Shown here piece after piece: positions 8,691 through 18,600 of a stretch of 64,000 bases of DNA. Origin of the DNA: Vibrio caribbeanicus ATCC BAA-2122 (lineage in GTDB: Bacteria > Pseudomonadota > Gammaproteobacteria > Enterobacterales > Vibrionaceae); the NCBI RefSeq assembly GCF_000165125.1, contig NZ_AEIU01000069.1:62001-126000 (forward strand), written 5' to 3'. Positions within the stretch are counted from its first letter, which is position 1. Each line of letters starts with the position of its first letter. Below the pieces are notes generated by a model. That model was given only the letters and a program-made list of their open reading frames with translations, was not told the origin of the DNA and searched no databases. The translations under genes and the position numbers were made by a program.

Positions 8691-10082
8691 CTACTCCTTC
8701 AGAGCATTACTTTGAGCATTGAGAATTGGTTTCAAGAGGTACTCCATAATGGTCCTTTTACCAGTAATAATATCAACAGAAGTCGTCATACCCGGAATAA
8801 TGGGCAAAAGCTTATCTTTATTAAGACTAGTCTCTTTTGTCCGAACTCTAACCAGATAAAAGCTATTTCCTTCTTCATCTGTGGTCGTATCAGCACTGAT
8901 ATGCTCTAGCGTACCCTCCAAACCACCATACTTAGTAAAGTCATAAGCACTAAATTTAACAATCGTATGTAAATCTGGTCTTAAGAAGGCGATGTCTTGA
9001 GGAGCGATTCTGGCCTCAATTAACAGCGTATCTTCACTAGGTACAATCTCTACGATATCCATCCCCGGTTGAATGACGCCACCTACCGTATTGATATTCA
9101 ATGTTTTGATAGTTCCCGTAACCGGTGATGTAACGACGGTTCGGTTTACCTTGTCTTGTAAACCGATGGTCGATTTATTTAATGATGAAAGTTGGTCTTG
9201 AGCACTATTAAGCTTCTCTTGCTGTTCAGAACGAAATTGTTGCGCTGTGTCGATTCGGCTCAGGATAGTTTCACGAATTGCAGATTTTAATACGGGTACT
9301 TTTAACTGGCTCGATGTAAGCTCACGTCGGGTGTCATTGACCTGTCTCTGCAACTTGAGTAATTCAATTTGCGGAACAATACCTTCATCAGCCAACGGTA
9401 TCGTAATTTCTAGTTCTTTTTTGGCAAATTTATAGCTTTCACGGAGGTTTTGGACACGAGCTTGTATTTCTACCAGATCTTGTTGTTTTTGTTTTACTTG
9501 TTGAGACATCAATGACATTTGGTTTATCAGTTCTTTTAGATTTTGACGATACTCAGCATTTTGTCTATCAATCAACGTAGTTTGTTTTTCAATGAATGAC
9601 TCTGGAAAAGACAGTTCATTGATAGTGATAGCAACGCTATCTTCCCAATTCGCCTCGTCGAATTTTTCTCTAATTACCACACTACTGATAGAGGTTGATA
9701 ATCGCAGCACACTGGCCGTTAAGTTGGCAATTTGCTGTTCTCTTTCTCTGTAATCAGAGCGAAACCGAGTATCGTCAATGAGCAATAGTCGTTGTCCTTT
9801 TTCGACTTGCTGCCCTTCTTTGACCAAAATTTCTTTTACTAATCCACCTTCCAGGTTTTGAACAACCTGAATCTGTGATGAGGGAACAACTTTTCCTTCA
9901 CCCACAGTAACTTTATCTATCTCTGCCCAAGATGCCCAAATGGCAGCGAGGATGAAGAAAGCCACCACAACCCAGAGCAGGATTTGGGCACTGTTTGGCG
10001 TGTTGAGTAACAAAGCTGCTGTTTTATCGTCAACATAATCCAATTCATCCGGACTCAATTGGTCGAATCTGTTCCCACTCAT
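8691..10082 (-). CDS. lapC: LapC-type membrane fusion protein (HlyD family)
   Basis: Periplasmic adaptor that joins the LapB ATPase to an outer-membrane TolC-type channel. One N-terminal transmembrane helix (about 35-56) is followed by a lipoyl-like half (EGGLVKEILVKEGQQVEKG), a long coiled coil (about 105-300), the second lipoyl half and a beta-barrel region near DIAFLRPDL. The 463-residue length is typical. The ATG is preceded by AGGGA at 7-base spacing. It is the first gene of the minus-strand lapC-lapG-lapD-lapB order. No lapE/TolC-type gene lies nearby, so the outer-membrane partner must be encoded elsewhere. Confidence 0.9.
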   Translation of the reverse strand: MSGNRFDQLSPDELDYVDDKTAALLLNTPNSAQILLWVVVAFFILAAIWASWAEIDKVTVGEGKVVPSSQIQVVQNLEGGLVKEILVKEGQQVEKGQRLLLIDDTRFRSDYREREQQIANLTASVLRLSTSISSVVIREKFDEANWEDSVAITINELSFPESFIEKQTTLIDRQNAEYRQNLKELINQMSLMSQQVKQKQQDLVEIQARVQNLRESYKFAKKELEITIPLADEGIVPQIELLKLQRQVNDTRRELTSSQLKVPVLKSAIRETILSRIDTAQQFRSEQQEKLNSAQDQLSSLNKSTIGLQDKVNRTVVTSPVTGTIKTLNINTVGGVIQPGMDIVEIVPSEDTLLIEARIAPQDIAFLRPDLHTIVKFSAYDFTKYGGLEGTLEHISADTTTDEEGNSFYLVRVRTKETSLNKDKLLPIIPGMTTSVDIITGKRTIMEYLLKPILNAQSNALKE

Positions 10083-10190
10083 TAATAATCCCTGATATAT
10101 AAAGTTAGTCTATTGATTTTATTACTCGCTGAGCGAAATGTTAAGGATTAGACGTGAACTTTGTAAGATTAGAATACAATTTGGAGGTAT

Positions 10191-10286
10191 TTTTCAATTT
10201 AGATAACTAGATATTCAAATCGTTGTCTTGCCTGTCAAGCAAGTCATTCTGGCTGAACATAGAACTTTGAGGTTACTTGGGTATAA
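10191..10286 (+). repeat. Dispersed ~100-bp intergenic repeat, copy 1
   Basis: This segment runs from TTTTCAATTTAGATAACTAG to TTACTTGGGTATA. It closely matches segments at 23352-23455 and 63142-63244, and matches the reverse complement of 22515-22554 over its last third. Shared blocks include CAATTTAGAT-AACTAGAT, TTCAAATCGTTG, CTTGCCTGT-AAGCAAG and TTGAGGTTACTTGG. It sits between the lapC and pdxH starts, so it lies within or near both promoters. Confidence 0.8.
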
Positions 10287-10359
10287 TAATCATGACTTTG
10301 AGCTTGAGTTATTACGTATATCAGAGCACAATCGCGAAAAAGTCCGCTGAGGAGTAAAA

Positions 10360-10995
10360 ATGGAAATTGACGACATTCGCCGCGAATATGCGAAGGGTGG
10401 TTTACGCAGAAAAGATCTTCTACAAAACCCTATCGACCAGTTTGACTTATGGTTGCAACAAGCAATTGATGCGAACTTATCTGATCCAACAGCGATGACG
10501 GTCGCTACGGTAGATGCTTCGGGTCAACCTTTCCAGCGTATCGTACTTCTTAAAGAAGTCGACTATAAAGGTTTTGTATTTTTTACAAACTTTGGTAGCA
10601 GAAAAGCTCAACAAATTGCAAATAATGGCAAGGTAAGCCTTCATTTTCCATGGCATTCTCTTGAAAGGCAAGTACATATTACAGGTGTTGCTGAGAAACT
10701 ACCTATGTCAGAAAACATAAAATATTTTTCATCACGACCGAAAGGAAGTCAGTTAGCTGCTATTGCTAGTAAACAAAGTAGTCGAATTAGTGCACGAGGG
10801 GTTTTAGAAGCCAAGTTTCTCGAGCTGAAACAGAAGTTTGATGATGGTGATATCCCGGTACCTAGCTTCTGGGGAGGCTTCAGAATAAAGCCTGAATCAA
10901 TTGAGTTTTGGCAAGGTGGCGAGCACAGATTGCATGACCGCTTTTTATTTTCTCGAGATAACGAGTTGTGGAATATTGATCGACTCGCCCCTTAG
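10360..10995 (+). CDS. pdxH: Pyridoxine/pyridoxamine 5'-phosphate oxidase
   Basis: FMN-dependent oxidase that converts pyridoxine or pyridoxamine 5'-phosphate to pyridoxal 5'-phosphate, the last step of vitamin B6 cofactor synthesis and salvage. The 211-residue length and conserved blocks fit the family: [39 protein letters not shown], the [12 protein letters not shown] region, and the C-terminal [10 protein letters not shown] and RLAP end. The ATG has GGAG at suitable spacing. The gene stands alone, divergent from the lap operon, and is closed by a strong terminator. Confidence 0.97.
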   Translation: MEIDDIRREYAKGGLRRKDLLQNPIDQFDLWLQQAIDANLSDPTAMTVATVDASGQPFQRIVLLKEVDYKGFVFFTNFGSRKAQQIANNGKVSLHFPWHSLERQVHITGVAEKLPMSENIKYFSSRPKGSQLAAIASKQSSRISARGVLEAKFLELKQKFDDGDIPVPSFWGGFRIKPESIEFWQGGEHRLHDRFLFSRDNELWNIDRLAP

Positions 10996-11014
10996 TTTTT
11001 AGTTTCGATACACA

Positions 11015-11045
11015 ATAAAAAAGGAGGCGATTGCCTCCTTTTTCA
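11015..11045. terminator. Bidirectional terminator between pdxH and the PEGA/FGE gene
   Basis: AAGGAGGC (11021-11028) pairs with GCCTCCTT (11033-11040). An A run lies before the stem and a T run after it. It can terminate pdxH on the plus strand and the convergent gene that ends at 11048 on the minus strand. Confidence 0.85.
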
Positions 11046-11047
11046 TT

Positions 11048-12868
11048 CTAGTTAATATCTCTTACGACCCTAAAACCAAGATAATTTGCCGCCTCAAAAG
11101 TAGATAGAAATAGTTGCTGGTCCGCAGCGGCCATGTCTGGAGAGAAATTCCAAGCTCCACCCTTAGCAATACCTTTCGGACTGCTTGTCCATTGCCATAC
11201 ATTTCCGACAACGTCGTAAAGTCCTAGACCATTTGGATTAAATGCACTTACGGGGGAGGTACTTTTATTTGACCAAGGTGTCCCACTCCAGCCAGTGTTG
11301 GCTTCTCCAGAGACAAAATCATCACCCCACCAATATTTTTGGTGACTACCTGCTCGAGCTGCTACCTCCCATTCATCTTCTGTGGGCAGCCTGTATGCTG
11401 CGCCTGTTTGTTTCCGCAACCAGTTTGCATAGGATTTTGCATCATTTTGGCTGACGCAAACAACAGGTGAGTTGGGGTATTGCTTAAAACCAGGATCTCG
11501 CCAGCTACTTTTTTCTACAGGAGTGACTTCACCCTTTATGAGTGCAGTACAGGTATTTTTCAGTTCTGCGTCGGTTTGATAGTTGGTACTTTCAACAAAG
11601 TCTGTAAATTGACTTACCGTTACCGGAGTGGCTCCGATTCCGAAAGCATGATCAAGGTAAACTTGTTTCGACGCATTCTCGCCTGTGTAGTATTTACCTT
11701 GCAAAACGGTGATCATCTCAGGTGCTTTACTATCATTGCTCAGACCATCAGCAAAGCGAGTTCCTGCTTTGAGCGGGTTTGATTTTTCTTTAAGAACTGC
11801 TCTGAGAGAGGTATCAGTTTTAATCGTGACTTGCTGTGAAAAAGGTTTATAACCGTCTTTTTGAACAATCACATCATGTAAGCCTATTGGTAGCATAATT
11901 TCTATGGGAGTGCTTCCATAGGAGACACCATCGATGAATACCGCATCATTAAATTGGTTTGAACGTAGGGAGAGTGTTACCCAAGCAATTTCTTGGGCTT
12001 CTTGAAAGTCACGTTGTGCGCCAGGGGCGAAGCAATAGTCGCTCTCCAGTTGTAGCAGATCACAAGCCACCTTGTCTTTGGGGCGAGCTTCTAGCTCCAC
12101 ATCCATTAAGGTACGATACCTTGCACCATCATAAAACCCAGCCTGGTTGGTTGTGTGTTTTATAACGTGAATATTGAGTGAGACATTATTGAGGTTCCGA
12201 GCTACAAGAGCGCTTTCACTCGTGTATTCTGAAATCTCTGACCGAAATTGTTTCACTGCTTTTTGGAGAGCCAGCTCTTTTGTTTGATAGTCACATTGTG
12301 CGAGGGTGAGTGATGGCTGGCAGCGGTTCGTAAAGCTGACTGATATCTGCTTTGGTTGTTGCAGTTCCATTTTTAGCTGGTTGACTCTTGCTCGTTTCTT
12401 TTTGTCTTCAAGTTGAGCAATTTCTTGTTCAACTTTTTCTAAGCTACTTTGCTTAGATCCGAGTTTAGTTTGCAGATCAAATAACGTTTGTTTGCTGTCG
12501 AGAATCGCTTTTTGGTTTGCCTTAACAAGTGCCCAAATTCCTTGATAGTCACTTTGAAAGGCAGCAATATCGATTGAAGGGTCATCAATCATTCGTTGGT
12601 AGGCGCTTTCTAGTTTACGCTTTGCTCCGACAAAACTCTCGTCTAGAGCTTTTGCTTTCTTTTCTAGAGCTTTTAAATCTGACTGCTGTTGAGCGAGCAA
12701 ATGCTGTTGCTCATCTTGTGCTTTCTGCGCAGACACTAGCTCATCATGTTTAGTGAAGAGTCGGTCATCAATTTTAACCAGCGAGTTTTGAGGTTCTTCT
12801 GCGTACGCGAAGGACAGCAATAGACACTGAGAAATAGCTAACAAAAGGGCTGATAAACCTAGGCGCAT
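11048..12868 (-). CDS. Secreted coiled-coil/PEGA protein with C-terminal FGE-sulfatase (SUMF1-like) domain
   Basis: Predicted exported protein of unknown role. The start at 12868 is chosen because it opens directly into a signal peptide ending in SFAYA. The longer frame from 12922 would place 18 polar residues before it and run into an inverted repeat. Order: signal peptide, long charged coiled coil (about 30-190), a middle region with four cysteines, a PEGA domain (VFIDGVSYGSTPIEIMLP, about 310-370), then a formylglycine-generating-enzyme-like domain (about 395-606) with YRLPTEDEWEVAARAG and GNVWQWTSSP. FGE-fold proteins also include non-enzymatic, ligand-binding members. The N-terminal 350 residues are paralogous to the next upstream gene. 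Both are on the same strand. Confidence 0.8.
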   Translation of the reverse strand: MRLGLSALLLAISQCLLLSFAYAEEPQNSLVKIDDRLFTKHDELVSAQKAQDEQQHLLAQQQSDLKALEKKAKALDESFVGAKRKLESAYQRMIDDPSIDIAAFQSDYQGIWALVKANQKAILDSKQTLFDLQTKLGSKQSSLEKVEQEIAQLEDKKKRARVNQLKMELQQPKQISVSFTNRCQPSLTLAQCDYQTKELALQKAVKQFRSEISEYTSESALVARNLNNVSLNIHVIKHTTNQAGFYDGARYRTLMDVELEARPKDKVACDLLQLESDYCFAPGAQRDFQEAQEIAWVTLSLRSNQFNDAVFIDGVSYGSTPIEIMLPIGLHDVIVQKDGYKPFSQQVTIKTDTSLRAVLKEKSNPLKAGTRFADGLSNDSKAPEMITVLQGKYYTGENASKQVYLDHAFGIGATPVTVSQFTDFVESTNYQTDAELKNTCTALIKGEVTPVEKSSWRDPGFKQYPNSPVVCVSQNDAKSYANWLRKQTGAAYRLPTEDEWEVAARAGSHQKYWWGDDFVSGEANTGWSGTPWSNKSTSPVSAFNPNGLGLYDVVGNVWQWTSSPKGIAKGGAWNFSPDMAAADQQLFLSTFEAANYLGFRVVRDIN

Positions 12869-12912
12869 TGTTTTTCTTCTACATCTGATAATTAATTTAT
12901 ACATACTAATCG

Positions 12913-12969
12913 AAAACGCCACCTTGTCTTAAGTTATCCAGTAGTAACTTAGGATCAAAATGGCGTTTT
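12913..12969 (-). other. Nested inverted repeats between the two PEGA genes
   Basis: AAAACGCCA (12913-12921) pairs with TGGCGTTTT (12961-12969). Inside it, TAAGTTA (12930-12936) pairs with TAACTTA (12945-12951). On the minus strand this gives a long stem ending in four Us just after the upstream PEGA gene. It may act as a partial terminator or attenuator between the two genes. A further 6-bp hairpin (12971-12986) lies next to it. Confidence 0.5.
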
Positions 12970-13005
12970 TACTCACCTTTGTGAGTCTGGTGCATTTTTC
13001 AACAC

Positions 13006-14103
13006 TCATCCACTCGGACGAAGTTTTACCCAAACAGTATCATTGTTCGTCACGCGTATCACTCGGTTATATGTTTCGAAACCATTTTTCGAAACGGTAA
13101 CCTGATGTTGTCCGCGAGGTAAAACGACTTCTACCGGAGTGCTGCCATAATTGATGCCATTGATAACGACGGAATCATCATACTGGTCTGAGCGAACAGT
13201 CACATTCACCCAATTCTTATCACTTTTTTTGACCTGCTTTTCTTGGGTGCCCTTCAGGCAATAGCGTGTCGATACATTGAGAAGCTTACAAGCCGCTGAA
13301 GCTTCTGGGCGAGCTTGGAGTTGAGACTGCATCGTCGTAAAGTAACTATTATTGCCTTCAAAACCAGAGTTGATGATTTGACTTTCTTGCACATGTACAT
13401 TGAGCTGCACTCCTTTGGAGTTCTGCTTCGCAATGTTAGACTCAGTTAAACGGTCCATGAGTTTGGCTTTAAAAGTTTTGACCGCTTTTTGCTTAGTCAG
13501 ATAATGCCCTTGGCTGGTACATTCACCAAGCGTCATGGTTGAAGAACAGGTCGTCTTGTAGCTTGTCTCGAGAACGTCACTCTCTCTAAGTTCTGCCGCT
13601 AGCCGTTTGACTCGTGCTTCTATCTTCTGCTCTTTCATGTAAGACAATTCCGAAGTCAACCGAGCTTGCTTTTGTTTAACCTGAGACAATCGCATTTCAC
13701 TCTCAGTGATGGCCTGCTGGTTTTCAAGTAATGCGGATTGATTTCCCTTTACTTCAGACCAAGCATCTTGGTAGGCCTTTTGAAACGAGACAAGGTCAAT
13801 GTCTGGATCGTGCAATAGCCGGTTATATTGTTTGTCGAGCGCTGATTTTGTTCTGTTTCGTTTTGCGTTAAGTTCCTCTTCGCTACGTTTTAACTTATTT
13901 TTTTCATTCTGAAGTTCTTGAAGACGATCGGCCTCTGAATCAAATTCTTTAGCCATAGAATTCATTTCTGTTTGTTTGTTTTCCAGTCTATTTTCGATTT
14001 CGGAGACCGGGTCTCCTTGCACGTTTTCTTCCGCAAAAATCGAAGTCGAAACCCAAAAAGGGCTTAGCGCAAGTAAAAGCGCTGGGATGCCACGTATGAT
14101 CAT
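13006..14103 (-). CDS. Secreted coiled-coil/PEGA protein (paralogue without FGE domain)
   Basis: Predicted exported protein of unknown role. The start at 14103 has AGGGA five bases upstream and begins a signal peptide ending near SIFA. The upstream TTG at 14118 is less likely. A highly charged coiled coil (about 35-190) is followed by a cysteine-containing region (TCSSTMTLGECTSQG) and a C-terminal PEGA domain with VVINGINYGSTPVEVVLP. Its layout matches the N-terminal part of its downstream neighbour domain by domain: LLHDPDIDLVSFQKAYQ here against MIDDPSIDIAAFQSDYQ there. The pair therefore arose by tandem duplication, with an FGE domain gained or lost. PEGA domains are often linked to surface-layer or envelope proteins. 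Confidence 0.75.
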   Translation of the reverse strand: MIIRGIPALLLALSPFWVSTSIFAEENVQGDPVSEIENRLENKQTEMNSMAKEFDSEADRLQELQNEKNKLKRSEEELNAKRNRTKSALDKQYNRLLHDPDIDLVSFQKAYQDAWSEVKGNQSALLENQQAITESEMRLSQVKQKQARLTSELSYMKEQKIEARVKRLAAELRESDVLETSYKTTCSSTMTLGECTSQGHYLTKQKAVKTFKAKLMDRLTESNIAKQNSKGVQLNVHVQESQIINSGFEGNNSYFTTMQSQLQARPEASAACKLLNVSTRYCLKGTQEKQVKKSDKNWVNVTVRSDQYDDSVVINGINYGSTPVEVVLPRGQHQVTVSKNGFETYNRVIRVTNNDTVWVKLRPSG

Positions 14104-14598
14104 AAGTCCCTGCAACAATTAACGTTTAAATTACCAATGAAAACCATTTAAACCTCGAACACGTTACTAGTCGTGCCGCTCAAATTTAGGAAAAAAGGCA
14201 AACTTTCGACAGTCCATTGCAAAGGTGCCTCGCAAAGGTCTATTTCTTCCATTCCTGAATCATTACTCATAAAGAGTCATAGCTAAGCTTATCATAAATC
14301 GAGATAAACTTATCTACACTTAATTTATTTTGGGCGGATTAGAGAAATATGCAAGTAAAGAATACAGATCGGAGATAGGTAATGGTGTAGAAACGACATA
14401 AGCCGTAATTTATGTGCACTTGATCATTCTTCCAAAACATAAAATGATGAGAGTTTCAGTGACTAAAAACGTAATACTTGGAATGTCATCCCAAATAGCA
14501 TATGCAACCATGCTTATATTTAACTAACAGTAATTTCGAATTATTAGATTTTTGAGATAATATGACGGCATGTTTGAATCTGCTCACAGCAAAAGCTT
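14104..14598. other. Intergenic region between the PEGA gene and the put regulator
   Basis: About 495 bases without a gene, holding the divergent promoters of the PEGA paralogue and the AraC-type regulator. An octamer GCAAAGGT occurs twice in direct orientation (14219-14226 and 14232-14239, 13-bp period). The rest is AT-rich with no terminator or RNA structure I could support. Confidence 0.4.
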
Positions 14599-15414
14599 AT
14601 GCCTAAACTCCCGAATATCATTGGAAATACTGAGGTGACTAAAAAGGCATTACCGTGGCCCGCCGAGCTAATTACCTTACCGTCTTATATGGACTGTCAT
14701 GATCACGCATATACTCAAGTTGTTATTGGGCTGAAAGGAAAAGCTGAGTTTGAGGTCAATGGTCAGGGAAGCTTAATCGGCCCTGGACAGGGTTGCGTTG
14801 TAAGCGCAGAGACAGGTCACGCATTTGGTAGCGTCATCGAGCAGGCTGATATCTTAGTCTTGAATATGCCTGAACCGGGACTAAATAACCCTCTGATGTT
14901 ACAAAAGATGAATGAACTCAGGGGCCGTGAAGTCTATTTTCAATTGAATGGGCAAATCCAGTCCTTAATTCAATTATTGGTTATGGAAATGCGTGCCAGT
15001 CCGGATGACTTATTATTAAGCAGAGCCTGCAATGATACTCTTGTTGCGTTACTACAACGGCATATGCTTGCTTCTAATGTTCATAGGAAAGACTCACGCT
15101 TCGATTTAGAAACAGTCGATCGCTATATCGAGCAACATCTTGGTCAACGTATCTCCGTAGCACAGCTGGCAGGCAGTGTTTTCCTCGGAGAAAGCCAATT
15201 TCATCTGTTGTTTAAAGAGCAGATGGGAATTACCCCACATCAATACGTTTTAGGTAAACGTATTGACCTTGCGAAACAACTCATTGAGAAAGGTCAACTG
15301 ACTTTGGGTCAAGTGGCTGAACTGACTGGGTTCTCGGGACAAAGTGCATTTACTCACACATTTTCACGCCTTCAAGGTATCTCCCCTTCTCAATATAAGA
15401 AACAAATCAGTTAA
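14599..15414 (+). CDS. AraC-family regulator, probable activator of the put genes
   Basis: Transcription regulator with an N-terminal cupin-like sensing domain (about 15-110, with histidines in DCHDHAYTQVV) and a C-terminal double helix-turn-helix (about 170-271, ending QGISPSQYKKQ). It lies directly upstream of putA on the same strand with a 188-bp gap. In Vibrio vulnificus an AraC-type PutR is reported to activate putAP, so the same role is likely here, with proline or a derivative as the signal. Function is inferred from family and position. PutA in this window lacks its own DNA-binding domain, which fits a separate regulator. Confidence 0.8.
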   Translation: MPKLPNIIGNTEVTKKALPWPAELITLPSYMDCHDHAYTQVVIGLKGKAEFEVNGQGSLIGPGQGCVVSAETGHAFGSVIEQADILVLNMPEPGLNNPLMLQKMNELRGREVYFQLNGQIQSLIQLLVMEMRASPDDLLLSRACNDTLVALLQRHMLASNVHRKDSRFDLETVDRYIEQHLGQRISVAQLAGSVFLGESQFHLLFKEQMGITPHQYVLGKRIDLAKQLIEKGQLTLGQVAELTGFSGQSAFTHTFSRLQGISPSQYKKQIS

Positions 15415-15526
15415 AATAACCCCACAAAACCGAATATAATTTTGTTCAATTTGATGTGACTCTGTATTTGTTTTGTTAATAATCCAAGTTTTTAGCAAAA
15501 AGCTCGGAGTTTTTGACAAGTAATCT

Positions 15527-15572
15527 TCTCAGGCTCAAAATACACTTCGGGTCATTATTAGAAAGCCTGAGA
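15527..15572 (+). promoter_or_regulatory. Inverted repeat in the putA upstream region
   Basis: TCTCAGGCT (15527-15535) and AGCCTGAGA (15564-15572) are perfect 9-bp inverted repeats with a 28-base spacer, ending 30 bases before the putA start. They could form an mRNA stem in the leader or be a dyad operator for the AraC- or Lrp-type regulator. The choice is open. Confidence 0.45.
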
Positions 15573-15602
15573 GAAATTCAGGTGTGATATTGAGGAAAGC
15601 GC

Positions 15603-18600
15603 ATGTTTACAGCGACTGACGTGTTGAAGTCAGAGTTTGTTGAGAAACCACTTAACGAGCTGTGGTCTTTAATATCCCCATTGTATATGGTGGATGAATC
15701 ACAATGGCTAAGCCAACTATTGCCTTTGGCGACACCTACAGCGGCTGAAAAAGATCAGATGTCACTAAAAACGACGCAACTGATCGAAGCTATAAGAGCA
15801 GACAAAAAATCAATTCAAATGATTGATGCCTTGTTATTGGAATACAGCTTAGATACTCAAGAAGGAATACTTCTGATGTGTCTTGCTGAGGCTCTAATGC
15901 GTATCCCTGATGCTGCGACTGCGGATGCTTTAATCCGTGATAAACTAACGGTCGCAGACTGGAAGTCTCACTTGAAGAATTCTGACTCAGTGTTTGTAAA
16001 TGCATCTACATGGGGTTTGATGCTGACTGGTAAGGTGGTTGGTCTTTCTGACAAAGAATCTCAAAGCCCTGCTAGCGCAGTGAATAAACTCGTTAACAAA
16101 ATGTCTGAGCCCGTTATCCGCAAAGCAATGCATCAAGCAATGAAAGTTATGGGACACCAATTTGTATTGGGTCGCACAATTGCCGAAGCACAAAAAAATG
16201 GGCGTTCGATGCGTGATAGAGGCTTTACCTACTCTTACGATATGCTCGGCGAAGCCGCTTTGACAACAGCTGATGCGAATAAATACTTTAAAGATTACTT
16301 AATGGCAATTGAAGCTGTTGGCCGTGATAAATACGTAACAAAAGACAGCCCAGCACCTTCAGTTTCGATAAAACTCTCGGCTCTGCACCCACGATATGAA
16401 GTGGCGAACGAAGAACGCGTTCTGACGGAGTTGTTTGACACGATTCAGCAGTTGCTCAATCGAGCAAAAGAGCTTGATGTGGCGATTACGATTGATGCAG
16501 AAGAGGCTGATCGCCTTGAGTTATCCCTTAAATTGTTTGAGAAAGTGTATCGTAGCAAATTGGTGCAGGGTTGGGGTAAATTTGGACTAGTTGTCCAAGC
16601 TTATTCCAAGCGAGCACTTGGCGTTCTTGTGTGGCTAAATGGCTTAGCAAAGGAACAAGGTGATTTGATCCCATTGCGTCTGGTTAAAGGTGCGTACTGG
16701 GATAGTGAAATTAAGTGGTCGCAGCAATCTGGCTATACCAACTATCCTGTTTACACAAGGAAAGAAGCAACAGATGTTGCATACCTCGCTTGTGCGCGCT
16801 TTTTATTAAGTAATAATGTACGGGGTAATATTTTCCCTCAGTTTGCCAGCCATAATGCTCAAACAGTGACTGCTATTGCGGTTATGGCAGAGCACAAAGA
16901 TTTTGAGTTCCAAAGGCTTCATGGTATGGGAGACTCCCTATATAACCATGTAATGTCGACGCACAATCAATCGGTTCGAATCTATGCGCCAGTTGGAAGT
17001 CACAAAGATCTTCTCCCTTATCTGGTTCGTCGCCTTCTTGAAAATGGAGCAAATAGTTCTTTCGTTCATCGTTTGGTTGATGCTCGCTGCCCTGTTGAAT
17101 CATTGACTCAACATCCAGTCGATATGCTAAACGCATTTTCTACGCCGAATAACACTAATATTCCTCTGCCTCCAAGTGTTTTCTCGGAACGCAAAAACTC
17201 CTTGGGTATCAATGTTGACATTGATAGTGAGGCAGAAAAGTTTGACCATGAGGTTGAACACTTCTTGAAACAGACCTGGGTTGCGGGTCCAATCATCAAT
17301 GGTGAGTCTCTTGCCGAAAGCATGATCAAGGATGAAATCAATATCGTTGATGTTAGAGCACCTTACGATCGACGCATTTCTGTTGGAAAAGTATCCTTCG
17401 CGACTGAGGCACTGGTAAATCAAGCCATTGAAGGTGCGTCAAAGGCATTTTCAATGTGGAGTACTACTCCTAAATCGCAACGAGCAGTTATCCTTGAGAA
17501 ACTTGCTGACCTGTTAGAACAGAACCTTGCAGAACTTGTCGCTATCTGTCACCAAGAAGCAGGTAAAACAATACACGATAGTATTGATGAAGTAAGAGAG
17601 GCTGTTGATTTTTGTCGTTACTATGCCAAACAAATCGATGCTTTAGGTGATAAGACCGTGAAAGGTTTCGACGGAAAAAATCGCATCGTATCGCAGCAAG
17701 GTAGAGGGGTCTTTGTTTGTGTAAGTCCGTGGAACTTCCCACTCGCTATTTTCCTTGGTCAAGTTGTGGCTGCTTTGGTTGCTGGTAATACTGTGGTAGC
17801 GAAACCTGCAGAGCAGACCAGCCTGATTGCGGGAAGAGCTGTTGAGCTGATGAAAGAGGCGGGCTTTCCTGCTGGAACGATACAACTTTTACCCGGGCGG
17901 GGCTCGGAGATTGGTACAGCATTAACCTCGCACAATGCGATTTCTGGTGTTGCTTTCACGGGCTCGACCGCGACAGCGCAACGTATCAATCAGACGCTTG
18001 CCCAACGTGACTCTGATCCTGTTCCGTTCATTGCTGAGACCGGCGGACAAAATGCCATGATTGTCGATAGTACTGCATTGCCTGAACAGGTAGTAAGAGA
18101 CGTTATTCGCTCTGCTTTTGCTTCCGCTGGCCAACGCTGTAGCGCACTCAGAGTACTTTATGTACAAGAGGATATTGCAGAACGCATTATTTCTTTGATC
18201 AAAGGCGCGATGCAAGAATTGCAGGTTGGTAAGCCTTATCTGCATTCAACGGATGTCGGTCCTGTTATTGATTCATTGGCTAAATCTAAGCTCGATGAGC
18301 ATATTGCGCGCATGACGAAGACTCAGACAAAAGTTGCTCAACTTAAATTGACTGATGAGCATCAACACGGTGATTTTGTTGCGCCTAGTGCGTTTGAAAT
18401 TGATAGTATTGACTGTTTGGAAGAAGAGCAATTTGGTCCAATTCTTCATATTGTCCGTTTCAAGGCAAGTGACTTAGCGGCCGTCGTTGATCAGATCAAT
18501 TCGACAGGCTTTGGTCTTACAATGGGCATACACAGTCGCAATGAGACGACATATCGTTGGATTGAGAAACATATTCGAGTTGGCAATTGTTATATCAACC

